Shown here: piece by piece, positions 34,576-43,095 of the stretch
How the letters are laid out: each line of letters starts with the position of its first letter
Position numbering within the stretch: position 1 is the stretch's first letter
Assembly: GCA_947488085.1 (NCBI GenBank)
Contig: CANKYI010000001.1
Coordinates: 2,241,928 to 2,305,927, forward strand
Direction: 5' to 3'
From: an uncultured Erythrobacter sp.
GTDB lineage: Bacteria > Pseudomonadota > Alphaproteobacteria > Sphingomonadales > Sphingomonadaceae
Length of the DNA: 64,000 nucleotides
The notes under the pieces: generated by a model
Told to the model about the DNA's origin: nothing
What the model saw: only the letters and a program-made list of their open reading frames with translations
The model's database searches: none
Position numbers and translations under genes: made by a program

Positions 34576-35712
34576 TTATCGCACCATTTCGCGGCGGACT
34601 TCGCGCAGACCTTCAAGCAATTCACGCGCCATGGATGGGGCCGGCATGCGGCCATATGTGTCTATGTGAGATAGGCGTTTTTCGCGCCCTTTCAACGTGC
34701 TGCTTTCGCGGCGGACCGAATGGCTGATCCCGCAAAAGGCGTTGCAGCGGCGCATCTTGGCGCGGATATCGTGGGCACTGTTCCAGAAGCGGGTGAAGTC
34801 CCCCGGCTCCTCCAACAATTCGCCGCGAAATTGCTGGCCGAAGCATAGGCGCGCCATGCCGTAATGGTTGATCATGACGTTGCGCTCATAGGTGTCGCAG
34901 ATGTGATCCTTGGTCTGGTTGTTCGAATTCCAGCCAAGTTCGGGCGTGCCAACCTCGCGCAAAGATCGGAAATACATACCGACCTGTTCGATCCATTCCG
35001 GGTTGAGGCCGAGCGCATATTTGGTGTCGCACCGCGCGATCAGTTCCATCAGTTCATCACCATTAACGCCGCTTTCCGCCGCAAAGAATGGGTCAACCTC
35101 CCCTTTTCCGCCAAAGGTGGGTTGGAGGAAATTGAGCTTGAGCTGGTCTGCGCCGATATCGTTGAGCACAAAGTCGTAGAAGCCATCGATCAACTTGTAA
35201 TTGCTCGCGAAAACGAGGCCCATCACATAGATGCGCGTGTCAGTCGCGCCCAGTTCGCGCTTTGCCTCCACCAACAAACGCAGCGCCCGTACTGCCTTTT
35301 CAAACGCACCATCAACGCCCCGCGTCGCATCATGGATGCTCTTCACATGGCTGTTGAGCGAAATGGATATCTCGTTTGGCCCCTCTTGGATCATCCGCCG
35401 CGCCATTTCCGGACGGCGAATGCGGGTGCCATTGACCACCGACAGGACCCGAATGCCCCGCTCTCGCGCTCCACCGGCAAGGTCGAAATAGTCATCCGCG
35501 TCCAGCATCGGCTCCCCGCCGCAAATGACGAGGCTCGCATCAGGGTTCATCGCGGCCAGCTCATCGAGCACGCCGAGCTTCTGATCGGTTTGAAAATACT
35601 GGTCACGATCCGCATCATTGCGCTGCCAAAAATCGCAGTGAGTGCAGCGCAGATTGCAGCGCTTGTTTATCTCCATAAACACAAAGCGTGGCGGCGGGAT
35701 CGTTGCAGGCAT
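34576..35712 (-). CDS. Radical SAM protein with SPASM-like C-terminus
   Basis: 378 residues. The [4Fe-4S]/SAM motif CNLRCTHC is at about 18-25 (C-x3-C-x2-C), with the GGEP motif at about 65 (VICGGEPMLD). A C-terminal cluster of cysteines (CDTY, ARLCFGQ, RRCNAFCGIS) is arranged like an auxiliary SPASM-type cluster. Such enzymes modify peptides or other proteins, or carry out other radical reactions. No precursor peptide or maturase gene adjoins it. It is co-oriented with nrdB 137 bp downstream, but a functional tie to ribonucleotide reductase is unproven. Confidence 0.85.
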   Translation of the reverse strand: MPATIPPPRFVFMEINKRCNLRCTHCDFWQRNDADRDQYFQTDQKLGVLDELAAMNPDASLVICGGEPMLDADDYFDLAGGARERGIRVLSVVNGTRIRRPEMARRMIQEGPNEISISLNSHVKSIHDATRGVDGAFEKAVRALRLLVEAKRELGATDTRIYVMGLVFASNYKLIDGFYDFVLNDIGADQLKLNFLQPTFGGKGEVDPFFAAESGVNGDELMELIARCDTKYALGLNPEWIEQVGMYFRSLREVGTPELGWNSNNQTKDHICDTYERNVMINHYGMARLCFGQQFRGELLEEPGDFTRFWNSAHDIRAKMRRCNAFCGISHSVRRESSTLKGREKRLSHIDTYGRMPAPSMARELLEGLREVRREMVR

Positions 35713-35859
35713 CGAGAACTCCGAAAATTAGAGCTGTGACCCTCGGCTACACTCGCCCTTTAGGGCCTGGCTTGCGTGAGGTCCACTGCTCGTAAATTTC
35801 GGGTAAGTTTCGCTGCAACCCTAACGCCAAATTAAGGCAATGCCCTTAGGCCGCGATGC

Positions 35860-37167
35860 ATGGGCGTTATGCAGACTTTGACTGCGTCCGGCACTGCTGA
35901 ATTTTCCGAGCCAGTTCGCGAGGAAGAAGTGAGCGTTCCGGCCGGGATTGATGCGGCGATGGTTGATGCCATCGATCGCGTCCGCGCACCCTTGCGCCAT
36001 TGGCCCAAAGCCATTGCCAACCTCTATCATAAAGAGGTCGTTCGCAGGCTCTATCGCGAACAGCATTTCCTGTTTCTGCTGGGCCTGCTGATCTGCCTCG
36101 GCTCAATTATTGTCGACATTCTGGTCAATCCACAAATGGCCGGGATCGGCGCCGTCTTGCGCGTGCTCGCCGTGGCGCCTCTGGTCATGATCGGAATGAT
36201 TGCGGGCGCGCGCGGCTGGACCAGTCTGGTCGCTTTCTTTGTCGGTGCATCGCCAATCGCCTTTATCGCGGTGTTGCTGCATTTATCAGCGCAAATGCCG
36301 CCTGATCTTGCCCCGCGCTATGTCACTGCGACATTTTTGGTTGTGGGACTTGCCAATATCATCCTGCCCTACTCTTTGCGTGGATTGATCGTTTTTGACT
36401 GCGCTGCCTTGTTGGTGACCACCGCGATGTTTGCGACGCGGGGGCTTGATGTTCTGGCCTATAATTTCGATTCTCTCCTGGTTTTTGCGTTGGTTGCAGG
36501 GGCCACTCTGCCGGTTGCAGGACGGTTTGAGAAATTGCGTCAGGAGAATTTCCTGCTCACTTTGCGCGCCCGAATTGCTGGCCGCGAATTGCTAAAAGCC
36601 AATCGCGCATTGCACACTTTGTCAGAAACTGACCCGCTCACCGGAATTGCCAATCGGCGCTGTTTTGAGCGGCAATTTGACACCGCCATCCTTGCGCCCG
36701 GCAAAGATGGAAGAGGAGCAGACCGGATCGCTTTGATGATGATCGACCTTGATCACTTTAAAGCGTTCAACGATTCGCACGGGCACCAGGCAGGCGATTA
36801 TTGCCTCTCGCTGGTCGCAGAGGCGCTGGACGCTTTGTTCAAAGATACAAGCGGGATCGTCGCGCGCTATGGCGGCGAAGAATTTGTTGGTGCCGTACGG
36901 GCACGTGACGCGACAATCGTGAACAATCTGGCCGAAGAGGTCCGCCAGACCATTGCCAGTGTCCTGACCCCCGTCGACGAAACAGACCGCCCCATGGTGA
37001 CCGCCTCTATCGGGGTGGGCATCGCCCCTGCATCGGCGCAATTGCCTCGTGAAGAATTGATCGAGATGGCGGATGCGGCGCTTTATGCGGCCAAGGAACA
37101 GGGCCGCAACCGAGTGGATATGGTCGAGGCGGAGCCTGCCTTTGGCAATGCAGCGACCGGCCGCTAA
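35860..37167 (+). CDS. Diguanylate cyclase with membrane sensor (GGDEF)
   Basis: 435 residues. A cytoplasmic N-terminus is followed by six hydrophobic helices (about 65-225), a short coiled coil (about 225-255) and a GGDEF domain. The active site reads RYGGEEFVG (about 345), with TDPLTGIANRRCFE and MMIDLDHFKAFND upstream. It makes c-di-GMP from two GTP. The inhibitory I-site normally RxxD five residues before GGEEF is DTSG here, so product inhibition at that site is unlikely. A PilZ protein, the usual c-di-GMP receiver, is encoded 0.8 kb away. Confidence 0.92.
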   Translation: MGVMQTLTASGTAEFSEPVREEEVSVPAGIDAAMVDAIDRVRAPLRHWPKAIANLYHKEVVRRLYREQHFLFLLGLLICLGSIIVDILVNPQMAGIGAVLRVLAVAPLVMIGMIAGARGWTSLVAFFVGASPIAFIAVLLHLSAQMPPDLAPRYVTATFLVVGLANIILPYSLRGLIVFDCAALLVTTAMFATRGLDVLAYNFDSLLVFALVAGATLPVAGRFEKLRQENFLLTLRARIAGRELLKANRALHTLSETDPLTGIANRRCFERQFDTAILAPGKDGRGADRIALMMIDLDHFKAFNDSHGHQAGDYCLSLVAEALDALFKDTSGIVARYGGEEFVGAVRARDATIVNNLAEEVRQTIASVLTPVDETDRPMVTASIGVGIAPASAQLPREELIEMADAALYAAKEQGRNRVDMVEAEPAFGNAATGR

Positions 37168-37451
37168 TTGCGGCTTTTCTTCGATCCGAAGAAGCTGCCG
37201 CCGCCCAGCACGGTGATCCCCAAAAAGAAGCCGAAATCGTACCAACCGCCACTGTTCGGCACGGAATAGACCGCGATATCAGGCGAAAAGAGCGATCCGA
37301 TAAAGCTCCACGGAAAGATAAAGCCGTGCCACAACCCCGATAGGAAACCGGGTGTTTGCACGGAATCGCTAACGCCTGCGTCGATCTGGCTTGCACAAGC
37401 AGAAACCAGCAGGGCTAGCGCGGCCAGAGTAAGGATCCGGGCAGGCTTCAC
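37164..37451 (-). CDS. Small hypothetical lipoprotein
   Basis: 95 residues from GTG 37451, which overlaps the upstream stop (GTGA). A longer frame to 37478 would prepend non-signal residues. Lipobox ALLVSACAS (Cys about 19). The rest is aromatic and Gly-rich (GLWHGFIFPWSFIGSLF, FFLGITVLGGGSFFGSKK) with one or two membrane-embedded segments. It is conserved in style with sphingomonad envelope proteins. Function unknown. Confidence 0.7.
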   Translation of the reverse strand: MKPARILTLAALALLVSACASQIDAGVSDSVQTPGFLSGLWHGFIFPWSFIGSLFSPDIAVYSVPNSGGWYDFGFFLGITVLGGGSFFGSKKSRN

Positions 37452-37630
37452 ATCACCGCCATGAATACGACGAGCCACAGGATTGGCAGAAACAGCGTCG
37501 CCATAAACACATGCAACCGTCCCGCATTGGCCGCATGACCCGCTGGCCCCATGACCAACCGCACGCCATTACCGATAAAGCTGAGTGCCAGCACAGTGCC
37601 AGCAATTCCGATCCAGATGGGCACCGCCAT
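37448..37630 (-). CDS. Small membrane protein, 60 residues
   Basis: 60 residues from ATG 37630; the same frame runs further upstream but that extension has poor composition. Two transmembrane helices (about 6-27 and 38-58) are joined by a basic, His-containing loop (MGPAGHAANAGRLH). Overlaps the next lipoprotein gene by 4 bp, so the two are translationally coupled. Confidence 0.6.
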   Translation of the reverse strand: MAVPIWIGIAGTVLALSFIGNGVRLVMGPAGHAANAGRLHVFMATLFLPILWLVVFMAVM

Positions 37631-37722
37631 CGCCTGTCTCCTGTCCAACGCGCCTGACGGCGCTTTGTGGCGTGAAGACTGACATATTTTTTGGTGAAGT
37701 GCGAGAGTGCAGGCGCGTTGGC

Positions 37723-37926
37723 CTAGAATATCTCGATCGCGCCGATGTCGGGTAACACGAATGTCAGTACAACATAGATGATCACAGGCAGCAAAATGGT
37801 CGCCGACATCATGACCATCATGGCCTGTTGGCTGATCATTCCTTGCGCGTGCCAATGCTTGAACAGCATGACCTCAACCAAAGCGACAAAGACAAATGCC
37901 AGTGGGAGAAATATTGCGAGTGTCAT
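37723..37926 (-). CDS. Small membrane protein, 67 residues
   Basis: 67 residues with two transmembrane helices (about 3-22 and 38-60) separated by a short His- and Met-rich loop (FKHWHAQGMISQQAMM). It has no recognised family. Likely part of the small-gene cluster with 37448 and 37164. Confidence 0.55.
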   Translation of the reverse strand: MTLAIFLPLAFVFVALVEVMLFKHWHAQGMISQQAMMVMMSATILLPVIIYVVLTFVLPDIGAIEIF

Positions 37927-37944
37927 GTATGGTCGCGCGCGCGA

Positions 37945-38304
37945 TCAGCAGAAGCGCTGCGGGGCTGTGTCGCCCATTTCCTCAAAGCCATCTGCAACGT
38001 TCTTGGCTGCCGGGTCAGGAATATGGCTTGTTTGAAAAGACTCGAAATGCGTCTCAGACAAAGGTGTGGTGAAGGTGACGCCGACTTCCTCTCCCTTGAC
38101 CCATTTGATGACTGCCCGGTGCGGGCCTGATGCGCCCACGTAAATCTGCAATGGTGCGCCCAGCATAACCTTGCGATCACCCACGTTAAACCGACAACCG
38201 CCGACCGAAAGGTCAGCCAGCATGACCTCTTCGGGCGTGCCAAGACCAGTGAAGTACCGCCCTTGCAGCGTGATGGATTTGCGCGTGGATTTCCGTGTTC
38301 GCAT
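37945..38304 (-). CDS. PilZ-domain c-di-GMP-binding protein
   Basis: 119 residues, single domain. The c-di-GMP signature is present: an Arg-rich RKSTRKS near the N-terminus (R-x3-R) and DLSVGGCRF (D-x-S-x-x-G), followed by the beta-barrel strands GAPLQIYVG and VGVTFTTPL. The C-terminal 30 residues are an extra tail. It is a likely receiver for c-di-GMP made by the cyclase at 35860. Confidence 0.85.
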   Translation of the reverse strand: MRTRKSTRKSITLQGRYFTGLGTPEEVMLADLSVGGCRFNVGDRKVMLGAPLQIYVGASGPHRAVIKWVKGEEVGVTFTTPLSETHFESFQTSHIPDPAAKNVADGFEEMGDTAPQRFC

Positions 38305-38372
38305 AACAATCCCGACAATAGATCAGCGATACTTAAACTAGCGTAAACCAGAATATTGGAGACCAAAAAGAA

Positions 38373-38406
38373 AACCCCGCGCGATGCCGAAACATCGCGC
38401 GGGGTT
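38373..38406 (-). terminator. Rho-independent terminator of nrdA
   Basis: A 14-bp perfect stem (38373-38386 with 38393-38406, loop of 6) precedes, on the minus strand, a T-rich run (TTTTCTTTTT). It lies 23 bp beyond the nrdA stop. Confidence 0.9.
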
Positions 38407-38428
38407 CTTCAAATTCGCAGTATTGCCG

Positions 38429-40462
38429 TTACTGACAGCTGAGACATTCCTCATAATCGGTCTGTTGCTCGCCCAATTCCGCTTTTAGTTCAATCTCGGG
38501 AGCATTCGCGGTGTTGTCCGCTTCGACCCCGCCGGCAAAGCCAGCGCGCTGAACCGATTTGGACCGGAGGTAATAGAGCGACTTGATGCCCTTCTCCCAC
38601 GCCTGGAAGTGCAGCATCATCAGATCCCATTTATCGACATCGGCCGGGATGAAGAGGTTCAGCGATTGCGCCTGATCGATATACGGCGAACGGTCGGCGG
38701 CAAATTCCAGCAACCAGCGCTGATCAATTTCAAAGCTGGTTTTGAAGCTCGCTTTTTCCTCATCGGTGAGGAAATCGAGATGCTGGACTGAACCACCATT
38801 TTCGAGGATCGAGTTCCACACATTGTTGGAGTTCTTCGACTTCTTATCGAGGATTTTCTCCAAATATGGGTTCTTCACAATGAAGCTGCCGGACAGCGTC
38901 TTGTGCGTGTAAATGTTGGCCGGAATTGGCTCGATACATGCCGAAGTGCCCCCGCAAATGATCGAAATCGAGGCGGTTGGCGCGATAGCCATCTTACAGC
39001 TGAAGCGCTCCATAGCGCCCATATCAGCCGCATCGGGGCACGGCCCGCGCTCTTGTGCCAGAAGCATGGAGGCCTCGGACGCTTTTGCCTGAATATGCTT
39101 GAACATTTTCAGGTTCATAGCTTTTGCCATCGCGCTTTCGAAACCCAGCCCCTTTTGTTGGAGGAAGGAGTGGAAGCCCATCACGCCCAGACCAACCGAA
39201 CGCTCCCGCTCAGCGGAATATTTCGCACGCGCCATCTCGTCCGGTGCGCGGTCGATATAGTCCTGCAGAACATTGTCGAGGAAGCGCATCACATCTTCGA
39301 TGAACTGCTTGTCGGTTGACCACTCATCCCACTTTTCAAGGTTGAGCGAGGACAGGCAGCACACCGCCGTACGGTCATTGCCAAGGTGATCGATCCCAGT
39401 TGGCAGAGTGATCTCGCTGCACAGGTTCGACGTCGACACTTTCAGACCGAGATCGCGGTGATGCTTTGGCATCATGCGGTTCACGGTGTCGTTGAACACG
39501 ATGTAGGGCTCACCTGTTGCAAGCCGTGTTTCGACCAGTTTCTGGAACAGCGAACGGGCATCGACTGTGCCGCGCACTTCACCGGTCTTAGGCGATTTCA
39601 GCTCAAATTCCGCGCCATCGCGAACCGCTTCCATAAAGTCATCGGTTAGCAGGACGCCGTGATGCAGGTTCAACGCTTTGCGGTTGAAGTCGCCTGACGG
39701 TTTGCGGATTTCGAGGAATTCCTCGATCTCAGGGTGCGACACATCCAGATAGCACGCAGCCGAACCGCGTCGCAGCGACCCTTGTGAAATCGCCAAAGTG
39801 AGCGAGTCCATCACCCGTACAAACGGAATGATGCCGCTCGTCTTGCCATTCAAGCCAACTGGCTCTCCGATGCCGCGAACATTGCCCCAATAAGTGCCAA
39901 TCCCGCCGCCTTTTGAGGCAAGCCAAACATTCTCATTCCAGGTGTCAACAATCCCGCCAAGGCTGTCCGATACGCTGTTGAGATAACAGCTGATCGGTAG
40001 GCCGCGGCTGGTCCCGCCATTCGATAGAACCGGCGTTGCAGGCATGAACCACAGGTTCGAGATGTAATCATAGACGCGCTGCGCATGATCTTGATCATCG
40101 CAATAAGCATCGGCCACACGAGCGAACAGATCCTGATACGTTTCGCCAGGGAGCAGATAGCGGTCAGTCAGCGTTTCCTTGCCAAATTCGGTCAGGTTCG
40201 CATCGCGGCTCTCATCAATGGTGATGTCAAAGCGGCGGTCATTGACCTTCTTGCTGTCTGGTTCAGCCGCCTCTGCCCCAGCGGCAGCCATAGCGCCCGC
40301 GAGCGCCTCAGCGCCTTTGGCTGCGATCAGCTCTTCGCTGCCATTGTCGGGCTTTTCCATTGTCACGGCCTTCTTACTGGTTGCCTCTTCGCCGGAGGCA
40401 AGTCCGGTCTCAGGGGTGGTGTCCGCATCATTCAGCACGTCATCGCTCGCCTTGAATTCCAT
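38429..40462 (-). CDS. nrdA: Ribonucleotide reductase large subunit (class I) NrdA
   Basis: About 677 residues from ATG 40462; a GTG 45 bp upstream is in frame, but the ATG with a GAGGTGAGAA-type ribosome binding site is better. It reduces NDPs to dNDPs. Active-site cysteines and radical residues are visible: GLPISCYLNS, the N-x-C-x-E motif SNLCSEITLP, CCLSSLNL, PTASISIICGGTSACIEP and the C-terminal Tyr pair region SLYYLR. The tail ends in CLSC, the thioredoxin/glutaredoxin-accessible pair. The first 80 residues are low-complexity (Ala/Glu/Lys) and no ATP-cone is evident there. Confidence 0.95.
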   Translation of the reverse strand: MEFKASDDVLNDADTTPETGLASGEEATSKKAVTMEKPDNGSEELIAAKGAEALAGAMAAAGAEAAEPDSKKVNDRRFDITIDESRDANLTEFGKETLTDRYLLPGETYQDLFARVADAYCDDQDHAQRVYDYISNLWFMPATPVLSNGGTSRGLPISCYLNSVSDSLGGIVDTWNENVWLASKGGGIGTYWGNVRGIGEPVGLNGKTSGIIPFVRVMDSLTLAISQGSLRRGSAACYLDVSHPEIEEFLEIRKPSGDFNRKALNLHHGVLLTDDFMEAVRDGAEFELKSPKTGEVRGTVDARSLFQKLVETRLATGEPYIVFNDTVNRMMPKHHRDLGLKVSTSNLCSEITLPTGIDHLGNDRTAVCCLSSLNLEKWDEWSTDKQFIEDVMRFLDNVLQDYIDRAPDEMARAKYSAERERSVGLGVMGFHSFLQQKGLGFESAMAKAMNLKMFKHIQAKASEASMLLAQERGPCPDAADMGAMERFSCKMAIAPTASISIICGGTSACIEPIPANIYTHKTLSGSFIVKNPYLEKILDKKSKNSNNVWNSILENGGSVQHLDFLTDEEKASFKTSFEIDQRWLLEFAADRSPYIDQAQSLNLFIPADVDKWDLMMLHFQAWEKGIKSLYYLRSKSVQRAGFAGGVEADNTANAPEIELKAELGEQQTDYEECLSCQ

Positions 40463-41014
40463 TGTAGCCCCGTTCTCACCTCGTTCGAATCGGTCAGCTG
40501 GCCGCACAATAGCGGAAAAGCCGTTATGTTCCGATTCTGTTCTTCATCCATCTATCGACAGGCTATCCCCTGATCGCCCCCCTCCGGCTCACAGGTTTGT
40601 CCGCCAAATTGTTCACATTCGCTCCGTTGAGACCCTGCAAGACAGCGAATCCTCCCCTTGTAGCGCCCTCACATTTGCGTTTGGGGCTAGGGAAAATCAC
40701 TAGTCTTTGGGGGTCCATTGCGAACCGAACCCCTAGATGATGAATCAGCAGAGGATTCTCGTCAACCATGGGTTAACCACGTTTTACAATTTTTATTGGG
40801 TCAAAGTTTATGTTGCAGTGCAGCGACGCGCGGGCAGAGCTTGAGTCGTCACTTGCGCAAGCCCCAAACTGAATCTGTGAAGAAAAATTTGGTGATTGAA
40901 TCATGTGAATCAATCTGTGAATCTTTTGCTCAGATCACGGAAATTTTGTTGCGCGCGGGGCTTGACGGGAAGCCGGTCGACGAACCGAGCTCCCCAAAAA
41001 ACCAAACTGTAACG
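40463..41014. promoter_or_regulatory. nrdA upstream region rich in GANTC (CcrM) sites
   Basis: No gene is supported in these 550 bp. It holds nine GANTC motifs between 40487 and 40923, including four within 53 bp (40871, 40898, 40907, 40919). At 40773-40787 a TTAA-N7-TTAC element is one base from the CtrA consensus. In alphaproteobacteria CcrM methylation and CtrA time transcription to the cell cycle, and nrdA is a plausible target. Three repeats of an ATC-N-TGTGAA-like unit lie at 40872-40921. Confidence 0.5.
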
Positions 41015-41923
41015 TTACGTCACCGCTGGCGTCGCAGCGCTCGCATCTCTTGCGTGCAGCGCGATCTCATCCGCCAGACGATCGACCAGCTCAAGCGGCA
41101 GATCGTGACCCCACCCCGGGATCGTGACCAACTTCGCCCCGGGTATGTGTTTTGCCGTATCCTTGCCAGCGGCCAATTTGACCAGCGGATCATCCTCACC
41201 ATGCAAGACCAAAGTGGGCGTCGTGATCTGAGACAAGCGCGTGCGGCGATCCCCATCATCGACAATCGCGGCCAATTGGCGCGGCAGGCCGGGTGGATAG
41301 ACGCTGCGCCGCACGCTCTTCAAAACCCGCTCACGCTGACGCTCGGGATCTGGGCGAAAGCCAGGGCTGCCAATATTGTTTGAAATGTTGATGCCGTGTT
41401 TCACCACGACATCTTCTTCCAAGGATGGGAGCGGCGCGGTTAGCGCCTCGATTGCGTGCTTTTCCGCCTGAGGCAATCCGGGATGGCCGGTGGTCGACAT
41501 GATCGAGGTCAGCGACAACAAGGCGTCAGGATGGTTCACCGCCATCAATTGCGCGATCATTCCGCCCATCGACGCCCCAACGACATGCGCGCGGCCAATC
41601 TCAAGTGATTTCAGCAAGGCCGCCGCATCATCGGCCATATCCGCCAAAGTGTACGGCACCTTTGCCGGCCAACCGATCCGTTTACGCAGAACCTGCCAGA
41701 CAAGCTTGGGTGCGCGGGCCCCTTCCATTTTGTCAGAAAGGCCAATGTCGCGATTGTCGAACCGAATGACCCGGTATTTTCGGGCGACCAACGCCTCGAC
41801 AAATTCGTCGGGCCACAATGTCATCTGTGCGCCCAACCCCATCACAAGCAAGATCGCTTCATGATCCGGGTTGCCATAGTCTTCATAGAACAGCGACAGG
41901 CCATTCGCACCGATATGCGGCAT
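41015..41923 (-). CDS. Alpha/beta hydrolase
   Basis: About 302 residues from ATG 41923 (AAGGA 9 bp upstream); the frame is open further upstream but lacks homology-like sequence. Nucleophile elbow GASMGG (about 112-117), oxyanion motif MGLGAQM near the N-terminus, acid in LHGEDDPLV and catalytic His in PGWGHDLP. The layout is that of esterase/epoxide-hydrolase-like enzymes acting on small molecules. Single gene. Confidence 0.88.
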   Translation of the reverse strand: MPHIGANGLSLFYEDYGNPDHEAILLVMGLGAQMTLWPDEFVEALVARKYRVIRFDNRDIGLSDKMEGARAPKLVWQVLRKRIGWPAKVPYTLADMADDAAALLKSLEIGRAHVVGASMGGMIAQLMAVNHPDALLSLTSIMSTTGHPGLPQAEKHAIEALTAPLPSLEEDVVVKHGINISNNIGSPGFRPDPERQRERVLKSVRRSVYPPGLPRQLAAIVDDGDRRTRLSQITTPTLVLHGEDDPLVKLAAGKDTAKHIPGAKLVTIPGWGHDLPLELVDRLADEIALHARDASAATPAVT

Positions 41924-42327
41924 AGATTTTATCCTTGAGCGCCCTCTTTCGGGGCTTTGTGCATTTGACCCGAAGTCACCAAAGCGCGTTTGGTTGGTCA
42001 GATCAACCGCTTGCGTAACGTAAAGGTGCTTCTTCGCGCCCCAAGCGTGATACATTTGCAGCACATAACCTTGGAAAAACTCGACACTTTTCCGAAAGCG
42101 CAATTAAATCAATATTTTGGTCCTTTCCCTTTTTTGAAATCCAAACCGGCACACTTAGCAACAGCAATTGAGGCGTGAATGTTAGAGGACGCCTTTGTGG
42201 CATGCGCCGCGCTCATTTTGGGACCAGCAATGACGCTGCCGCAGGCGGTGCACACCTGCGGCCATAGGGCGACGTCATACAATTGAGAAACGGGGCAGAT
42301 GCGGAACACCTGCCCCCGAAACCAAGT
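41924..42327. other. Intergenic stretch without a supported gene
   Basis: A 66-codon minus-strand frame (42109-42309) has a CxxC pair (VCTACGS) but no ribosome binding site or family resemblance, so it is not called. An 8-bp inverted repeat, GCCGCAGG-N9-CCTGCGGC, lies at 42238-42262. The part around 42080-42150 is A+T-rich. Confidence 0.45.
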
Positions 42328-42834
42328 TCATCCCCCAAGAACGATATAGGCCTGAGGCGCACCGCCAGAAGCAATCCGAGCGCGCTCTGACTGCGCCAGG
42401 CGCTCCGCCAGTTCACGACGTTCCGCGCGGTCGTTTGCAAAGATCACATTAGCCAGGAACCGCACCTCATCAGGGTTCGTCACTGGCACATCGCTGAGGT
42501 CCCCCATCCGGCGGACAGCCAATTTCGCCGATCTCGCGGCAACGCGGTCAGAACTGTTGCCGAGCAACTCGACATTGGCCGGACGACCATCGGCATCAAG
42601 TGTAAATGCCACTTGGACAATTCCCGGTGAAGGGGTTGCGCTCCGTGCCGTCGGATCGCGATCCAATGCACGGTTTAGCCTGCGGGTCGCATTGCTTTGC
42701 CAGCGCTCCATCTCACTGGCTGAGGTGACAACAATCGTGCCCGCATGCTCTCCTGCTTGGGCTGCATGCGCCATCGGTATTGTGGCCGCAAAAGTTACTA
42801 TTGGAATGGCGGCAAGTTTCAAAAATCGGTTCAT
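42328..42834 (-). CDS. Small periplasmic protein with TonB-C-like domain
   Basis: About 168 residues from ATG 42834 (the frame also allows a start 21 bp upstream). Signal peptide about 1-25 (AHAA). The central part (GIVQVAFTLDADGRPANVELLGNSSD) matches the strand pattern of TonB C-terminal domains. A Glu/Arg-rich C-terminal helix follows. With no N-terminal anchor or proline linker it cannot act as a classical TonB, so a stand-alone periplasmic role is likely. Confidence 0.68.
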   Translation of the reverse strand: MNRFLKLAAIPIVTFAATIPMAHAAQAGEHAGTIVVTSASEMERWQSNATRRLNRALDRDPTARSATPSPGIVQVAFTLDADGRPANVELLGNSSDRVAARSAKLAVRRMGDLSDVPVTNPDEVRFLANVIFANDRAERRELAERLAQSERARIASGGAPQAYIVLGG

Positions 42835-43095
42835 CGGATCATCCTTTTCTCTCATTCGGGATGATCGGCCGGAAGACTTCGAGCGGCGCAGGCATTACCC
42901 TTACCAGCTGGCATCGGCATCAATGGTCGATCAGGCGCAGCGGTTTATTGAAGGGGTCCGATGCGTCCGATTGCTAAGATGACAGGTGGCGCGATTGGAA
43001 CAATCACTGCTCGGCAAAGGGCGCTTGCGATCGCTTCAAGAACTGGATTTAGCGACGAACGCACAACTCACGTCGACAAGTGTAATCGTAAGCGT

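Noticed and set aside
40718-41383. 221-codon plus-strand ORF upstream of nrdA
   Set aside because: More than half is antisense to the alpha/beta hydrolase; the remainder has no domain or credible ribosome binding site.
42109-42309. 66-residue minus-strand ORF with a CxxC motif
   Set aside because: No ribosome binding site, no family resemblance and a hairpin runs through its start region.
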